Source: Burkholderia sp. lig30 (lineage in GTDB: Bacteria; Pseudomonadota; Gammaproteobacteria; Burkholderiales; Burkholderiaceae). Taken from it: a stretch of DNA of 62,033 nt. The notes under the pieces are model-generated. The model saw only the letters and a list, made by a program, of their open reading frames with translations, was not told the origin of the DNA and searched no databases. Numbering within the stretch: position 1 is the stretch's first letter; every line of letters begins with the position of its first letter. Where the stretch lies: assembly GCF_000687455.2 (NCBI RefSeq), contig NZ_JGVW01000033.1:1-62033 (forward strand), in the 5' to 3' direction. Made by a program: the position numbers and the translations under genes. Below, piece by piece: positions 25,457-34,600 of this stretch.

Positions 25457-26731
25457 TCACTGCGTCAGCGACGGATAACTGACGCGCTCCGGTTCGCGCC
25501 GCATGATGACCTCGCCCGCCCGGATCGACAGCATCGCCTTCGCCTGCCGGCGCAGCGCGTCGTAGTCGCTGTCCGCGTCGAGCACGACGAGGTTCGCGGG
25601 CCGCCCGGCCTCGATGCCGTAGCGCTCGCCGAGATGCATCGTCTTCGCGCTGTGGCCGGTCACGAAGTCGAGCGAGCGCCGCAAGTCGTCGTAGCCCATC
25701 ATGTGGCAGATGTGCAGCCCCGCGTCGAGCACGCGCAGGATGTTGCCGTTGCCCAGCGGATACCACGGGTCCGTGATCGAATCCTGCCCGAAGCACACGT
25801 TGATGCCGGCGCGATCCAGCTCCGCGACGCGCGTGACGCCGCGCCGCTTCGGGAAGGTGTCGAAGCGCCCTTGCAGATGGATGCTCTCGGTCGGGCACGA
25901 GACGAAGTTGATCCCGGAGCGCTTGAGCAGGCGGAACAGCTTCGAGCAATACGCGTTGTCGTACGAGCCCATCGCGGTCGTATGGCTCGCGGTCACGCGC
26001 GCGCCCATCCCGCGCACCCGCGCCTCCTCGGCCAGCACCTCCAGAAAGCGCGACTGCGGATCGTCGGTTTCGTCGCAATGCACGTCGACCAGGCAGCCGG
26101 TGCGCTCGGCCAGGTCCATCAGGAAACGGATCGAGCTGACGCCCTGCTCGCGCGTGTTCTCGAAGTGCGGAATGCCGCCGACCACGTCCGCGCCCATCTC
26201 GATCGCCCGCGCCATCAGCGCACGCCCGCCGTCGAACGATTCGATCCCCTCCTGCGGAAACGCGACGATCTGCAGGTCGATCAGCCCGCGCGCCTCTTCC
26301 CTGACCTCCAGCATCGCTTCCAGCGCGGCGAGCGACGGGTCGGTCACGTCGACGTGGGTGCGGACGTGCTGGATGCCGTGGTCGCGCAGCATGCCGATCG
26401 CCGCGTGCGCGCGCGCCTTGGTGTCGTCGCGGGTGATCGTCGCCTTGCGCTCGGCCCATCGCTCGATCCCCTCGAACAGCGTGCCGCTCATGTTCCAGGC
26501 CGGCTCGCCCGCCGTCAGCACCGCGTCCAGATGGATGTGCGGCTCGACGAGCGGCGGGATCACGAGGCGGCCGCCCGCGTCGATGTCCGCGGCGCTCCAC
26601 GGCTGCGCCGCGCCGGCGCCGCCCGGCGTCAGCGGGCCCGGCTGGGCGTCGACCCGGGTAATCGCGCCGGCGGCGGTGGCGATGGTGAACAGGCCGTCAC
26701 GGCCGCGCAGCGTTGCATTGAAGAGGTTCAT
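25457..26731 (-). CDS. codA: cytosine deaminase-like amidohydrolase
   Basis: Metal-dependent amidohydrolase of 424 residues, full-length match to E. coli CodA (VIPPLVEPHIHLD, SGTLFEGIERWAERKA, GIQHVRTHVDVTD, LQIVAFPQEGI, ARVTASHTTAM, FRLLKRSGINFV, HLQGRFDTFPKRRG). Metal and catalytic residues are H65, H67, H218, E221, H250 and D317. Where E. coli has Asp314 after the catalytic Asp, this protein has Ser318, and the preceding His is Gln (FGQDSITDPWYP). No codB transporter is adjacent. The true substrate may be cytosine or a related pyrimidine or purine. Confidence 0.88.
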   Translation of the reverse strand: MNLFNATLRGRDGLFTIATAAGAITRVDAQPGPLTPGGAGAAQPWSAADIDAGGRLVIPPLVEPHIHLDAVLTAGEPAWNMSGTLFEGIERWAERKATITRDDTKARAHAAIGMLRDHGIQHVRTHVDVTDPSLAALEAMLEVREEARGLIDLQIVAFPQEGIESFDGGRALMARAIEMGADVVGGIPHFENTREQGVSSIRFLMDLAERTGCLVDVHCDETDDPQSRFLEVLAEEARVRGMGARVTASHTTAMGSYDNAYCSKLFRLLKRSGINFVSCPTESIHLQGRFDTFPKRRGVTRVAELDRAGINVCFGQDSITDPWYPLGNGNILRVLDAGLHICHMMGYDDLRRSLDFVTGHSAKTMHLGERYGIEAGRPANLVVLDADSDYDALRRQAKAMLSIRAGEVIMRREPERVSYPSLTQ

Positions 26732-26987
26732 GTCCGTTCCCGGCGTCGGATGCGAGGCCCGCGCCGCGCGGTGGGAGCGCCGCGCGGGCCGTCATGTTGA
26801 GTCCGGGCAGATTATCAGGAAACGAATCGACATATTCCGTGGGCGACGCGTGCCGCCAATGTTGTCGGTTCTGGAACGCAGCCTGACGGGAAACGGACTT
26901 TTTGCAGGCCCTGCGGCTCCGTAGACTTTCATCGACCGTTCGAGCGCATCGGCGCAACGAACCGCATCCAATGACTGGAGGAGAGCC

Positions 26988-27302
26988 GTGAAATCGTTTG
27001 TTGCCGCTGCCGCCGCAGCCATGCTGCTTGCCGCGCCGGTCGCCTCGTTCGCGCAATCGTCGGCGCCGCCGGCCACGCGCGCGCAGGTGATCCAGGAGCT
27101 GAAGGATCTCGAATCCGTCGGCTACAACCCCGCGCGCGGCGAGGCAGGCGACTACCCGAACGACCTCATGGCCGCCCGGCAACGCCTCGACGCGAAGCGC
27201 CTCGCGCAGCGCGACAGCGACGAAGCCGCCTACGGGCCGGCCGAGGCAGTGCACGTGGAATCAGGCAGGCCCGCGAACGCGGCCCTCATGCGGGCGCAAT
27301 GA
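26988..27302 (+). CDS. DUF4148 periplasmic protein
   Basis: A 104-residue exported protein with signal peptide MKSFVAAAAAAMLLAAPVASFAQ and the DUF4148 core TRAQVIQELKDLESVGYNPARG, DYPNDLMAARQRL. This family is abundant in Burkholderia, and its members are small secreted proteins of unknown role. ATG at 26988 follows GGAGGAGAG. It converges on the LysR gene. Confidence 0.9.
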   Translation: MKSFVAAAAAAMLLAAPVASFAQSSAPPATRAQVIQELKDLESVGYNPARGEAGDYPNDLMAARQRLDAKRLAQRDSDEAAYGPAEAVHVESGRPANAALMRAQ

Positions 27303-27382
27303 AATGCGGCCCGCCGCCCGTGCGCGAGACCACGCGCGGGGCAGCGGCAGGCCGGAACGAAAAGGCAACGCCGAACGCGCGT

Positions 27383-28366
27383 TCAGCACGAAACGGACAG
27401 TTCGCTTTCCTGCTGCGGAAGCTCGGGTTGAGACTGCGCATCGATCGCCGACAGCATCGCCACGTCGCGCGCGACGACACCCGGCACGTGCGTGCGCAGG
27501 AACTCGACCCAGGTGCGGACTTTCGCGTCGACGAAGCGGCGCGACGGATACAGCGCATAGATGTTCATTTTCTGCAGGGTGTGACCGGGCAGCACGCGCA
27601 CCAGCGTCCCGTCGCACAGCGCGTCGATTGCCGCGTAGAGCGGCAGCATGCCGATGCCGATCCCCTCGCGGATCGCGAGGGCAAGCGATTCCGCGGTATT
27701 GGTCTGCACCGGGCCGCTGACGTGGATCTGCTCGACGCCGCCCGCGCCTTCGAGCAGCCACTCGTGCGTCGGGAACGCCGGTGTCTGCAGCGTCAGGCAG
27801 TCGTGCTCGATCAGCTCCTGCGGGCGCTGCGGCGCGCTGTGGGTCCGCAGGTAATCCGGCGATGCGCACAGGATGCTGAAGGTCGAACCCAGCAGGTGCG
27901 ACACCAGCTCCGAATCCTGCAGCGACGACGCGGTCACGACGGCCATGTCGCTCGTGCCGTCGAACAGGTCGGGCATCCGCTGCGACAGCGTCAGCTCGAC
28001 CGACACGTCAGGGTACTGCTGGCGATAGAGCGTCAGTGCGGGGAGCACGTAATGGTGCCCGACGCTCGCGAAGCTGTGCATGCGCAGCACGCCGGCCGGC
28101 CGCTCGTGCGCGCAGCTCGCCTCCTCCTCCGCCTTGTCGACATCGGCGAGGATCTGGCGGCAGCGCCGCAGATAATTCTCCCCGGCGGACGTCAGCGCCA
28201 GCCGCCGGGTCGAGCGGTTCATCAGGCGGGTCCGCAGCCGTGCCTCGAGTTCCGACACCGCGCGCGACATCGCCCCCGTCGTCGAATTCATCGATTGCGC
28301 GGCAGCGGTGAAACTGCCCGCCTCGACGACGCGCGCGAACACCCGCATGTTCTGAAGCGTATCCAT
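27383..28366 (-). CDS. LysR family transcriptional regulator
   Basis: A 327-residue LysR regulator with the N-terminal helix-turn-helix MRVFARVVEAGSFTAAAQSM and SELEARLRTRLMNRSTRRL, then a substrate-binding domain to about residue 300. It starts at MDTLQN (28366); the open frame continues upstream but that part is not LysR-like. It is divergent from the FUSC gene at 28569, an arrangement typical of LysR-controlled aromatic-acid or fusaric-acid efflux. A small palindrome TTTCT-GAT-AGAAA overlaps its start. Confidence 0.93.
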   Translation of the reverse strand: MDTLQNMRVFARVVEAGSFTAAAQSMNSTTGAMSRAVSELEARLRTRLMNRSTRRLALTSAGENYLRRCRQILADVDKAEEEASCAHERPAGVLRMHSFASVGHHYVLPALTLYRQQYPDVSVELTLSQRMPDLFDGTSDMAVVTASSLQDSELVSHLLGSTFSILCASPDYLRTHSAPQRPQELIEHDCLTLQTPAFPTHEWLLEGAGGVEQIHVSGPVQTNTAESLALAIREGIGIGMLPLYAAIDALCDGTLVRVLPGHTLQKMNIYALYPSRRFVDAKVRTWVEFLRTHVPGVVARDVAMLSAIDAQSQPELPQQESELSVSC

Positions 28367-28568
28367 TTCTGATAGAAACCTGCTGTAGAGTCGATATTTT
28401 CCTTCACTCCACGCGTGACATTGTTGCTCTGGCAGAAACTGTCGTTTCCCGGTCGCCACGTTAATGCAAAAGCGGCGCGCTCCTACAATCGGCGCCTCCC
28501 CTGTCGAACCGGTGCGATCGTGCAGGCCAGGCCGCATTGCCGCGCCGCCGTGCGTACCGACCCATTTC

Positions 28569-30749
28569 ATGAAGCCACAGTCCGTGATTGAGCAACATTC
28601 CGTCGAATTGCAACGATGGGCGAAAAGGCTCGATCTTTTCCGGAATCTCGCGCGCGACTGGGCGACGAGCGACGGCCTGATCTGGCTGCACATGTTCAAG
28701 ACGGTCATGGCCGCGCTGATGGCGATGGGCATCGCGATGCGGCTCGAAATGTCCCAGCCGCGGATCGCGATGACCACCGTGTTCGTGCTGATGCAGCCGC
28801 TGAGCGGCATGGTCTTCGCGAAGAGCTTCTACCGTGTGCTCGGCACCTCGGTCGGCCTGGTCGCCGCGCTCGCGCTCGGCGGGCTGTTCGCGCAGCAGCC
28901 CGAGCTGTACATGGCGGGCATCACGCTGTGGATCGGCGGCTGCATCGCGCTGGCCGTGCGTAACCGCCACTTCCGCTGGTACGGCTTCGTGCTCGCCGGC
29001 TATACGGCCGCGCTGATCGGCCTGCCGGCCGTGATGACGCCGAACGCGCTGTTCCAGTCCGCGCTGACCCGCGCCGGCGAAGTCGCGGTCGGGATCTTCT
29101 GCTCCGGCGCCGTGAGCGGGCTGATCCTGCCGCTCAGCTCCGCGAAGGCGCTGATACGCTCGCTGAACGCGCGGCACCTCAAGTTCGCGACGTTCGCGGC
29201 CAGCGCGCTTGCCGGCAATATCGAGCGCGGCATGTTCGAGCGCCAGTTCGCCGATTTCGTCGACCAGATCGTCGGCTTCGAATCCAACCGCGCATTTGCG
29301 TCGTTCGAGGACCCGCACATCCGCGCGCGCAACCGCCGTCTCGCGCGCCTCAACAGCGAATTCATGAACGCGTGTACCCGGCTGCACGCGCTGCACCAGC
29401 TGTCCAAGCGGCTGCGCGCGAACCAGGTCGACGTGGTGCTCGACGCGCTGACGCCGTATGTCGACGAGCTGGCGCAACTGATCGCCGCGTTGCGCGACGA
29501 GCTGAAGAAAGGGCCGGCCCGCCCGGGCGGTGCGCTGGCCGACCTGCGGCAGTTCCACAACGCGCTGCCCAAGCGGGCGCGCGCGTCGCGCCGCGCGATC
29601 GAGGATCACGCGGCGGGCGGCCTGCTCGATTTCGACACCGCGGTCGAGCTGATGTACCGCTTCACCGGGGAATTCCTCGGCTACACCGACACGTATGCGT
29701 CGCTCAGCGAGGACAGCCACGCGTTCGAGCGCTCCGTCACCCAGTACGCGCTGAAGACGAACCGCTATTTCGTCGGCTTCACGTTCCTGCGGACGATCAT
29801 CGCGGTCGGCGCGATGAGCGCATTCTGGATCGCGTCGGAATGGCCGAGCGGCTCGCTCGCTGTGATCGGCACCGCGATCGCGTGCGCGCTCAGCTCGACG
29901 TCGCCGCGCGCGCCGAAGTTCGTCGCGCAGATGGCGGTGGGCGCGGCGGGCGCGACGCTCGTCGGCTATCTGTACCTGTGCTACGTGTACCCGAACATCG
30001 ACGGCTACCCGCTGCTGTGCGCGATGCTCGCACCCACGCTCGGTTTCGGCGCGTTTCTCGCGATGCGGCCGGGCCTGTCCGGCTACGGGGTCGGCTTCGC
30101 GGTGTTCTTCTGCCTGCTCGCGGGCCCCGACAACGTGATCTCGTATACGCCCGACCTGCTGATCAACAACGGCCTCGCGGTGGTGATCGCGATGCTCACC
30201 TCGTCGATCGTGTTCGCGGTGGCGTTCCCAACCCACATGCCGTGGCTGATGGGCAAGATCACGCACGACCTGCGGCGTCAGGTGGCGCTCGCGTGCGACG
30301 GCTCGCTCACAGGCCTCGACCAGCGCTTCCAGTCGAGCACGCACGACCTGATGGCGCAGCTGCGCACGCTGCTCGTCAAGCGTACCCGCCAGCATCGCGA
30401 TGCGCTGAGCTGGATGCTCTCGACGCTCGAAGTCGGCCACGCGGTGATCGACTTGCGCGCGGACCTCGACGCGTTCACGTCCGTGCACCCGGAGCCGACG
30501 CTGCGCTGGGTCGAGGCGATTCATCTCGTGCTGCACACGCTGCCGCAGTTCTTCGACGAGCCGACGCCGAGCCATCACGCGCGCACGCTGAAGTCGGTGA
30601 ACCTCGCGATCCGCGCGGTGCAGCACACCACGCACGAGTGGTACCCGATTCCCGAGGAACGCCACAGGATGCAGCGCATCATCGGCTGCCTGCACTTCAT
30701 CCGCAGCGCGCTGATCGACAAGGACGCACCGTTCAACCGCCGCCGCTGA
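28569..30749 (+). CDS. FUSC family efflux inner-membrane protein (AaeB-like)
   Basis: A 726-residue membrane protein of the fusaric-acid-resistance/AaeB family. Two blocks of membrane helices (residues about 37-180 and 400-550) flank and precede large cytoplasmic segments. Signatures are MTTVFVLMQPLSGMVFAKSF in the first block and the related RTIIAVGAMSAFWIASEWPS in the second. The start MKPQSV (28569) is chosen because the upstream frame is cysteine- and proline-rich shadow. No aaeA-like fusion protein or aaeX is adjacent, so it either works alone or pairs with a partner elsewhere. Divergent LysR gene. Confidence 0.9.
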   Translation: MKPQSVIEQHSVELQRWAKRLDLFRNLARDWATSDGLIWLHMFKTVMAALMAMGIAMRLEMSQPRIAMTTVFVLMQPLSGMVFAKSFYRVLGTSVGLVAALALGGLFAQQPELYMAGITLWIGGCIALAVRNRHFRWYGFVLAGYTAALIGLPAVMTPNALFQSALTRAGEVAVGIFCSGAVSGLILPLSSAKALIRSLNARHLKFATFAASALAGNIERGMFERQFADFVDQIVGFESNRAFASFEDPHIRARNRRLARLNSEFMNACTRLHALHQLSKRLRANQVDVVLDALTPYVDELAQLIAALRDELKKGPARPGGALADLRQFHNALPKRARASRRAIEDHAAGGLLDFDTAVELMYRFTGEFLGYTDTYASLSEDSHAFERSVTQYALKTNRYFVGFTFLRTIIAVGAMSAFWIASEWPSGSLAVIGTAIACALSSTSPRAPKFVAQMAVGAAGATLVGYLYLCYVYPNIDGYPLLCAMLAPTLGFGAFLAMRPGLSGYGVGFAVFFCLLAGPDNVISYTPDLLINNGLAVVIAMLTSSIVFAVAFPTHMPWLMGKITHDLRRQVALACDGSLTGLDQRFQSSTHDLMAQLRTLLVKRTRQHRDALSWMLSTLEVGHAVIDLRADLDAFTSVHPEPTLRWVEAIHLVLHTLPQFFDEPTPSHHARTLKSVNLAIRAVQHTTHEWYPIPEERHRMQRIIGCLHFIRSALIDKDAPFNRRR

Positions 30750-30876
30750 TGCCGCGTACGCGACATCCTTCTTCGGTGAGCAAATAAGCTATCCACTCCA
30801 GGTGATTAATCTTTAGGCAGTGCAAGCCTATAGTTTGATCGCCGCCACCAAGACGGCGTCACCTGGAGAGAATCGA

Positions 30877-31101
30877 ATGAAGCCGCTGCACCTCGCCCTC
30901 GTTGCCCTGTCGCTGTCTGCCGCCGTCGCGCACGCGCAATCGGCTCCCGCGGACAACGCCACGCAACAGGCGAACCGCACTGAGTCCGTCCAACCTGCCC
31001 ACGGCCGCATCGAGCGCCGCCCGTCGGCCCAGTCGAGCAAGGACGATCCGAATGCGTGCGTCGGCCCGGTGAGCTTCTGCAACATCTATTTCGGCAGCTG
31101 A
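30877..31101 (+). CDS. small secreted protein (74 aa)
   Basis: Starts at ATG 30877 with GGAGAG six bases upstream. A signal peptide (MKPLHLALVALSLSAAVAHA) is followed by a short polar mature peptide ending ACVGPVSFCNIYFGS, whose two cysteines could form a disulfide. No family is recognised. It follows the FUSC gene by 127 bases and probably has its own promoter. Confidence 0.75.
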   Translation: MKPLHLALVALSLSAAVAHAQSAPADNATQQANRTESVQPAHGRIERRPSAQSSKDDPNACVGPVSFCNIYFGS

Positions 31102-31290
31102 GCATGACCTCGTTCCGCGACGAGATGGCCCGGAAAGCGCCCACGGGGCTTTCCGGCTTCCGCCGGATCGACACATCCCGCCCGCGCCGCCTCGCCTGAC
31201 GCGGCACCTTTCCGCCTCGCCCCCCGCTCGTCCCGCCGCCCCGGTCGCCCTCCGACCGCCCGCAGTCCATCCAGCAAAGCGTTGTTCCTG

Positions 31291-31366
31291 ATGCGTCGAA
31301 TCGCGTGACGCGCATGCCGCCCCGAGCCTCTCATGCGTCGAACCGCGTGACGCGCACGCCGCCTCG
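31291..31366 (+). repeat. two 34-base direct repeats, period 42
   Basis: 31291-31324 and 31333-31366 share the pattern ATGCGTCGAAYCGCGTGACG followed by CGCAYGCCGCCYCG, with three mismatches in 34 bases. Each copy contains an imperfect inverted repeat (ATGCGTC...GACGCGCAT). Confidence 0.65.
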
Positions 31367-31468
31367 CGCCTGTCCGCGCGCATGACTGGCCAGCACCCGT
31401 AGCCGGATCAGCCGAGCACCACGGCCGCCGCGCCGATGACGCCGCCTCTGGCGTCTTTCCCCCGGCAC

Positions 31469-31562
31469 AACTGCGCTCCCGCCGATTCCGGAGCCGACCC
31501 CGGGAAACTGTGCTCCCGCCGCCTCGGCCTGCTCTGTCCCGTCGGCAACTGTGCTCCTGCCG
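31469..31562 (+). promoter_or_regulatory. three AACTGTGCTCCYGCCG sites upstream of bestrophin-moaA-moaD
   Basis: AACTGCGCTCCCGCCG (31469), AACTGTGCTCCCGCCG (31506) and AACTGTGCTCCTGCCG (31547) are direct repeats, each followed two bases later by a TCGG-like tail. They are spaced 37 and 41 bases apart, and the last lies 160 bases before the bestrophin ATG. The same motif flanks the MocR gene, so a MocR operator is the leading interpretation. Confidence 0.65.
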
Positions 31563-31721
31563 CGTCGGCCGATGTGTGCCTGCCCGCCTGCGTCGAATCC
31601 CCCTAATCTCTGACCATCGCGCACGCCTGCCGTCATCGGCGTCATTCCACACACCGGGCATGGGCTCTGCGCACGGCAGCGCACGCACCGCATCCGAACG
31701 ACTTTATTTCGTCTACCCGCC

Positions 31722-32642
31722 ATGATCGTCAGACCCGCACCCAACTGGTTTCGCATGCTGTTCGTCTGGCGCGGTTCGGTGCTGCAGGCGATCATTCCGC
31801 AACTGGCCTTCATGGCGCTGATCAGCGTGCTCGCGATGTTCACGCACGGCCGCCTGTTCGGCGAGAAAATCCCGCTGAACACCGCGCCGTTTACGCTGTG
31901 CGGCGTCGCGCTGACGATCTTTCTCGCGTTCCGCAACAACGTCAGCTACGAGCGCTTCTGGGAAGCCCGCCGCCTGTGGGGCAACCTGCTGATCTGCTCG
32001 CGTGCGCTGACATCGCAGGTGCTCGCCTACACGCCGGACGATCCGGCCGTGTTCGACCGCGCCGCGTTCGTGCGGCTGATGATCGCCTTCGTCTACGCGT
32101 TCAAGCACCAGCTGCGCGGAACCGACGCGACCGCCGACCTCACGCGACTGCTCGGCCCGTACGCGGCGGCGGCAGCGACCGGCCGCATCTTCACGCCGAT
32201 CGCACTGCTCAACGAAGCACGCCACCGCATCGGCGACCTGAAGCGCAGCGGCGCGCTGTCGGACAGCCAGCTCTGGGCGATCGACACGCAGCTCAACGAA
32301 CTCGGCTCCGCCGTCGGCGGGTGCGAGCGGATCGCATCGACGCCGATTCCGTTCGCGTACGGCGTGCTGCTGCACCGCACCGTCTACGCGTATTGCGCGT
32401 TGCTGCCGTACGGGCTGGTCGACTCGATCGGCTTCGCGACGCCGCTCGTCTGCACGTTCGTGTCCTACACGCTGATCGCGCTCGAAGCGATCGCCAGCGA
32501 GATCGCGCAACCGTTCGGCGTCGCGCCCAACAATCTCGCGCTCGACGCGATGACGCGCAACATCGAGCGCGCGCTCCTCGATCTGTGCGGCGAGACTGCG
32601 CCGCCGGAAACCCGGCCCGATCTGCGCTATCGGCTGACCTGA
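31722..32642 (+). CDS. bestrophin family membrane protein
   Basis: A 306-residue bestrophin-like (UPF0187) anion-channel protein. The family signatures RNNVSYERFWEARRLWGNLL (after the first membrane helices), ERIASTPIPFAYGVLLHRTV and LLPYGLVDSIGFATPLV are clear. Bacterial bestrophins form pentameric channels. The gene is 20 bases upstream of moaA in the same direction, which is unusual and suggests a link to the molybdenum-cofactor unit, perhaps oxyanion or pH balance; this is only an inference. Confidence 0.9.
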   Translation: MIVRPAPNWFRMLFVWRGSVLQAIIPQLAFMALISVLAMFTHGRLFGEKIPLNTAPFTLCGVALTIFLAFRNNVSYERFWEARRLWGNLLICSRALTSQVLAYTPDDPAVFDRAAFVRLMIAFVYAFKHQLRGTDATADLTRLLGPYAAAAATGRIFTPIALLNEARHRIGDLKRSGALSDSQLWAIDTQLNELGSAVGGCERIASTPIPFAYGVLLHRTVYAYCALLPYGLVDSIGFATPLVCTFVSYTLIALEAIASEIAQPFGVAPNNLALDAMTRNIERALLDLCGETAPPETRPDLRYRLT

Positions 32643-32662
32643 CCTGCCCGAAAGGAAATCGC

Positions 32663-33790
32663 ATGCTGACCCGGACCCTCGGACCGATCGTGAACGCCAT
32701 CGCCCCCGCATTACCCGCGGACGCGGCACCCCGTCGCGCCCCGCTCTCCGCCATCGTGAATCCCGCCGACCGGCTCGACCGCCCGCTGCGAGACCTGCGC
32801 CTGTCGGTCATCGACCAGTGCAATTTCCGCTGCACGTACTGCATGCCCCGCGACGTGTTCGACGCCGGCTACCCGTTCCTGCCGTCGTCCGAGCGGCTGT
32901 CGTTCGAGCAGATGGTCCGGACCGCGCAAGCATTCGCGTCGCTCGGCGTCGAAAAAATCCGCATCACCGGCGGCGAGCCGCTGCTGCGGCGCGGGCTCGA
33001 AACGCTGATCGAACGGCTGGCGGCGCTGACGACCGCGAACGGCAAGCCGATGGAAATCGCGCTCACGACGAACGGCACGCTGCTGGCGGAGAAGGCGCGC
33101 GCGCTGCGCGACGCCGGGCTCGGCCGCGTGACGGTGAGCCTCGACGCGGTGGACGACGCGGTGTTCCGGCGCATGACCGACGTCGACGTGCCGGTGTCGC
33201 GCATCCTGCACGGCATCGACGCCGCGCACGCGGCCGGGCTCGCGCCGCTCAAGGTCAACACGGTGATCGAACGCGGCGTGAACGACAGCCAGATCCTGCC
33301 GCTCGTCCGCCTGTTCAAGGGTTCCGGCATCGCGGTGCGGTTCATCGAGTACATGGACGTCGGCGGCGCGAGCTTCTGGTCGAGCGCGAAGGTGCTGACG
33401 GCCGCGCAGACGCGCGACATCGTCGAATCGGCGTTCCCGCTGATCCCGGTCGACACGCCCGAACGTGGCGGCACGTCGGTCAATTACCGGCACGCGGACG
33501 GCTCGGGCGAAGTCGGCTTCATCTCGAGCGTCTCGCAGCCGTTCTGCGGTTCGTGCACGCGGGCGCGCGTGTCGGCCGACGGTCAGCTCTATACGTGCCT
33601 GTTCGCGACACAGGGCACCGACCTGAGGCCGTGGCTGTCCGAGGCCGCATCCGCCGCGCAGCTCGCCGACGCGGTCCGCGCCGTCTGGACCCGCCGCGAC
33701 GACCGCTACTCCGAGCGTCGCGCGACCCGACGCAAGCCCGGGTCGGGCAAGGCTTACCCGACCGTCCGCATGTCGCTGGTGGGCGGCTGA
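32663..33790 (+). CDS. moaA: GTP 3',8-cyclase MoaA
   Basis: Radical-SAM enzyme for the first step of molybdenum-cofactor synthesis (GTP to 3',8-cyclo-dihydro-GTP). The product is 375 residues. The SAM cluster motif CNFRCTYC is at about residues 53-60, the C-terminal second cluster is CGSCTRARVSADGQLYTC, and RITGGEP and SLDAVDD are family motifs. The C-terminus ends MSLVGG with the expected GG-type tail. It has an N-terminal extension of about 40 residues compared with E. coli MoaA. The start follows AAAGGA. It lies between bestrophin and moaD. Confidence 0.95.
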   Translation: MLTRTLGPIVNAIAPALPADAAPRRAPLSAIVNPADRLDRPLRDLRLSVIDQCNFRCTYCMPRDVFDAGYPFLPSSERLSFEQMVRTAQAFASLGVEKIRITGGEPLLRRGLETLIERLAALTTANGKPMEIALTTNGTLLAEKARALRDAGLGRVTVSLDAVDDAVFRRMTDVDVPVSRILHGIDAAHAAGLAPLKVNTVIERGVNDSQILPLVRLFKGSGIAVRFIEYMDVGGASFWSSAKVLTAAQTRDIVESAFPLIPVDTPERGGTSVNYRHADGSGEVGFISSVSQPFCGSCTRARVSADGQLYTCLFATQGTDLRPWLSEAASAAQLADAVRAVWTRRDDRYSERRATRRKPGSGKAYPTVRMSLVGG

Positions 33791-33892
33791 TGGCCGGCGC
33801 GTCCCGCGCGCCATCGCGCGACGAACACACGATGCGGCGATGGGGTTGACGCAGCCTCCGCACGCATCGACATTGACAGCAAGAGGCCCCGC

Positions 33893-34150
33893 ATGAAACT
33901 GACCATCAGATACTTCGCGAGCATTCGCGAACAGCTCGGCATCGCTCAGGAAGTGATGACCATCGACGCGCCGGCGCTGAGCGTAGACTCGCTGCGCACG
34001 CTCCTCGCGTCGAGAGACGCGCGGGCGGCCGATGCGTTGCACCCCGGCCGCCCGGTCCGGACGGCCATCAATCAGGAAATGGTCGCCGGCACGTTCGTGC
34101 TGCGCGATGACTGCGAAGTCGCGTTCTTCCCGCCGGTCACCGGCGGCTGA
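33893..34150 (+). CDS. moaD: molybdopterin synthase small subunit MoaD
   Basis: An 85-residue ubiquitin-like sulfur carrier: IRYFASIREQLG at the N-terminus, AINQEMV and the FFPPVTGG C-terminus whose terminal glycine is activated as a thiocarboxylate. It follows moaA by 102 bases, with no moaE adjacent, so the large subunit must come from elsewhere. Confidence 0.93.
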   Translation: MKLTIRYFASIREQLGIAQEVMTIDAPALSVDSLRTLLASRDARAADALHPGRPVRTAINQEMVAGTFVLRDDCEVAFFPPVTGG

Positions 34151-34212
34151 GACGCGCGCGGCCGGACAGCGGTTCGGCGGTTCGCCGCCCCGCGCCGCAC
34201 GCCTTCCGGGCG

Positions 34213-34515
34213 TCAGCCTGCGCGGCCGGAGCCGGCTCCCGCCACCGTCTCGCAGAGCGCGCGCCCCGGCCCGGTCAGCGTGGCCATCCCGCGCCCTTCC
34301 TCGTCGATGTCGAAGTCGGCCAGGCCGGCCGACTTCAGCATCGTGAGCGTCCGGCGCAGCGTGCTCATCGGCAGCGCGGCGCGCTTTGCGAGCTTCGCCA
34401 GCGTCCACGGCTTGCCGGAACCGTCGGCGGACGCCATCCAGAGTTGCTCCAGAACCACGGCGACGACCGGGTCGAATTCGGCGTCGGCCGCCTGTCCCGA
34501 TTGCGGTTCGTTCAT
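34213..34515 (-). CDS. winged-helix regulator, MarR/IclR-like, small
   Basis: A 100-residue DNA-binding protein consisting of a single winged helix (PWTLAKLAKRAALPMSTLRRTLTMLKSAGLADFDID, then GMATLTGPG as wing). No sensor domain. It points left toward moaD (convergent), and its upstream region holds two copies of the ACTGTGCTC motif, so it is probably part of the same regulon as the moa genes. Confidence 0.82.
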   Translation of the reverse strand: MNEPQSGQAADAEFDPVVAVVLEQLWMASADGSGKPWTLAKLAKRAALPMSTLRRTLTMLKSAGLADFDIDEEGRGMATLTGPGRALCETVAGAGSGRAG

Positions 34516-34600
34516 GTTCGCCCTTCCTGTACAGCAGTTGCGACAGCGCCGATTCTAGCCGCGGCGCGCCGGCCCGCGCCGGCCTGACACGCGATCCGCA

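Larger units (their letters stand above)
31102..31721. other. 620-base gene-free stretch rich in repeats
   Basis: Between the small secreted protein and the bestrophin gene. It contains two copies of a 34-base direct repeat (31291-31366) and three copies of the AACTGTGCTCCYGCCG motif (31469-31562). The open frames here lack domains and run on repeats, so no gene is called. Confidence 0.6.

Noticed and set aside
28461..30695. 744-codon minus-strand frame
   Set aside because: Shadow of the FUSC gene; Arg/Glu-rich, no domain or start signal.
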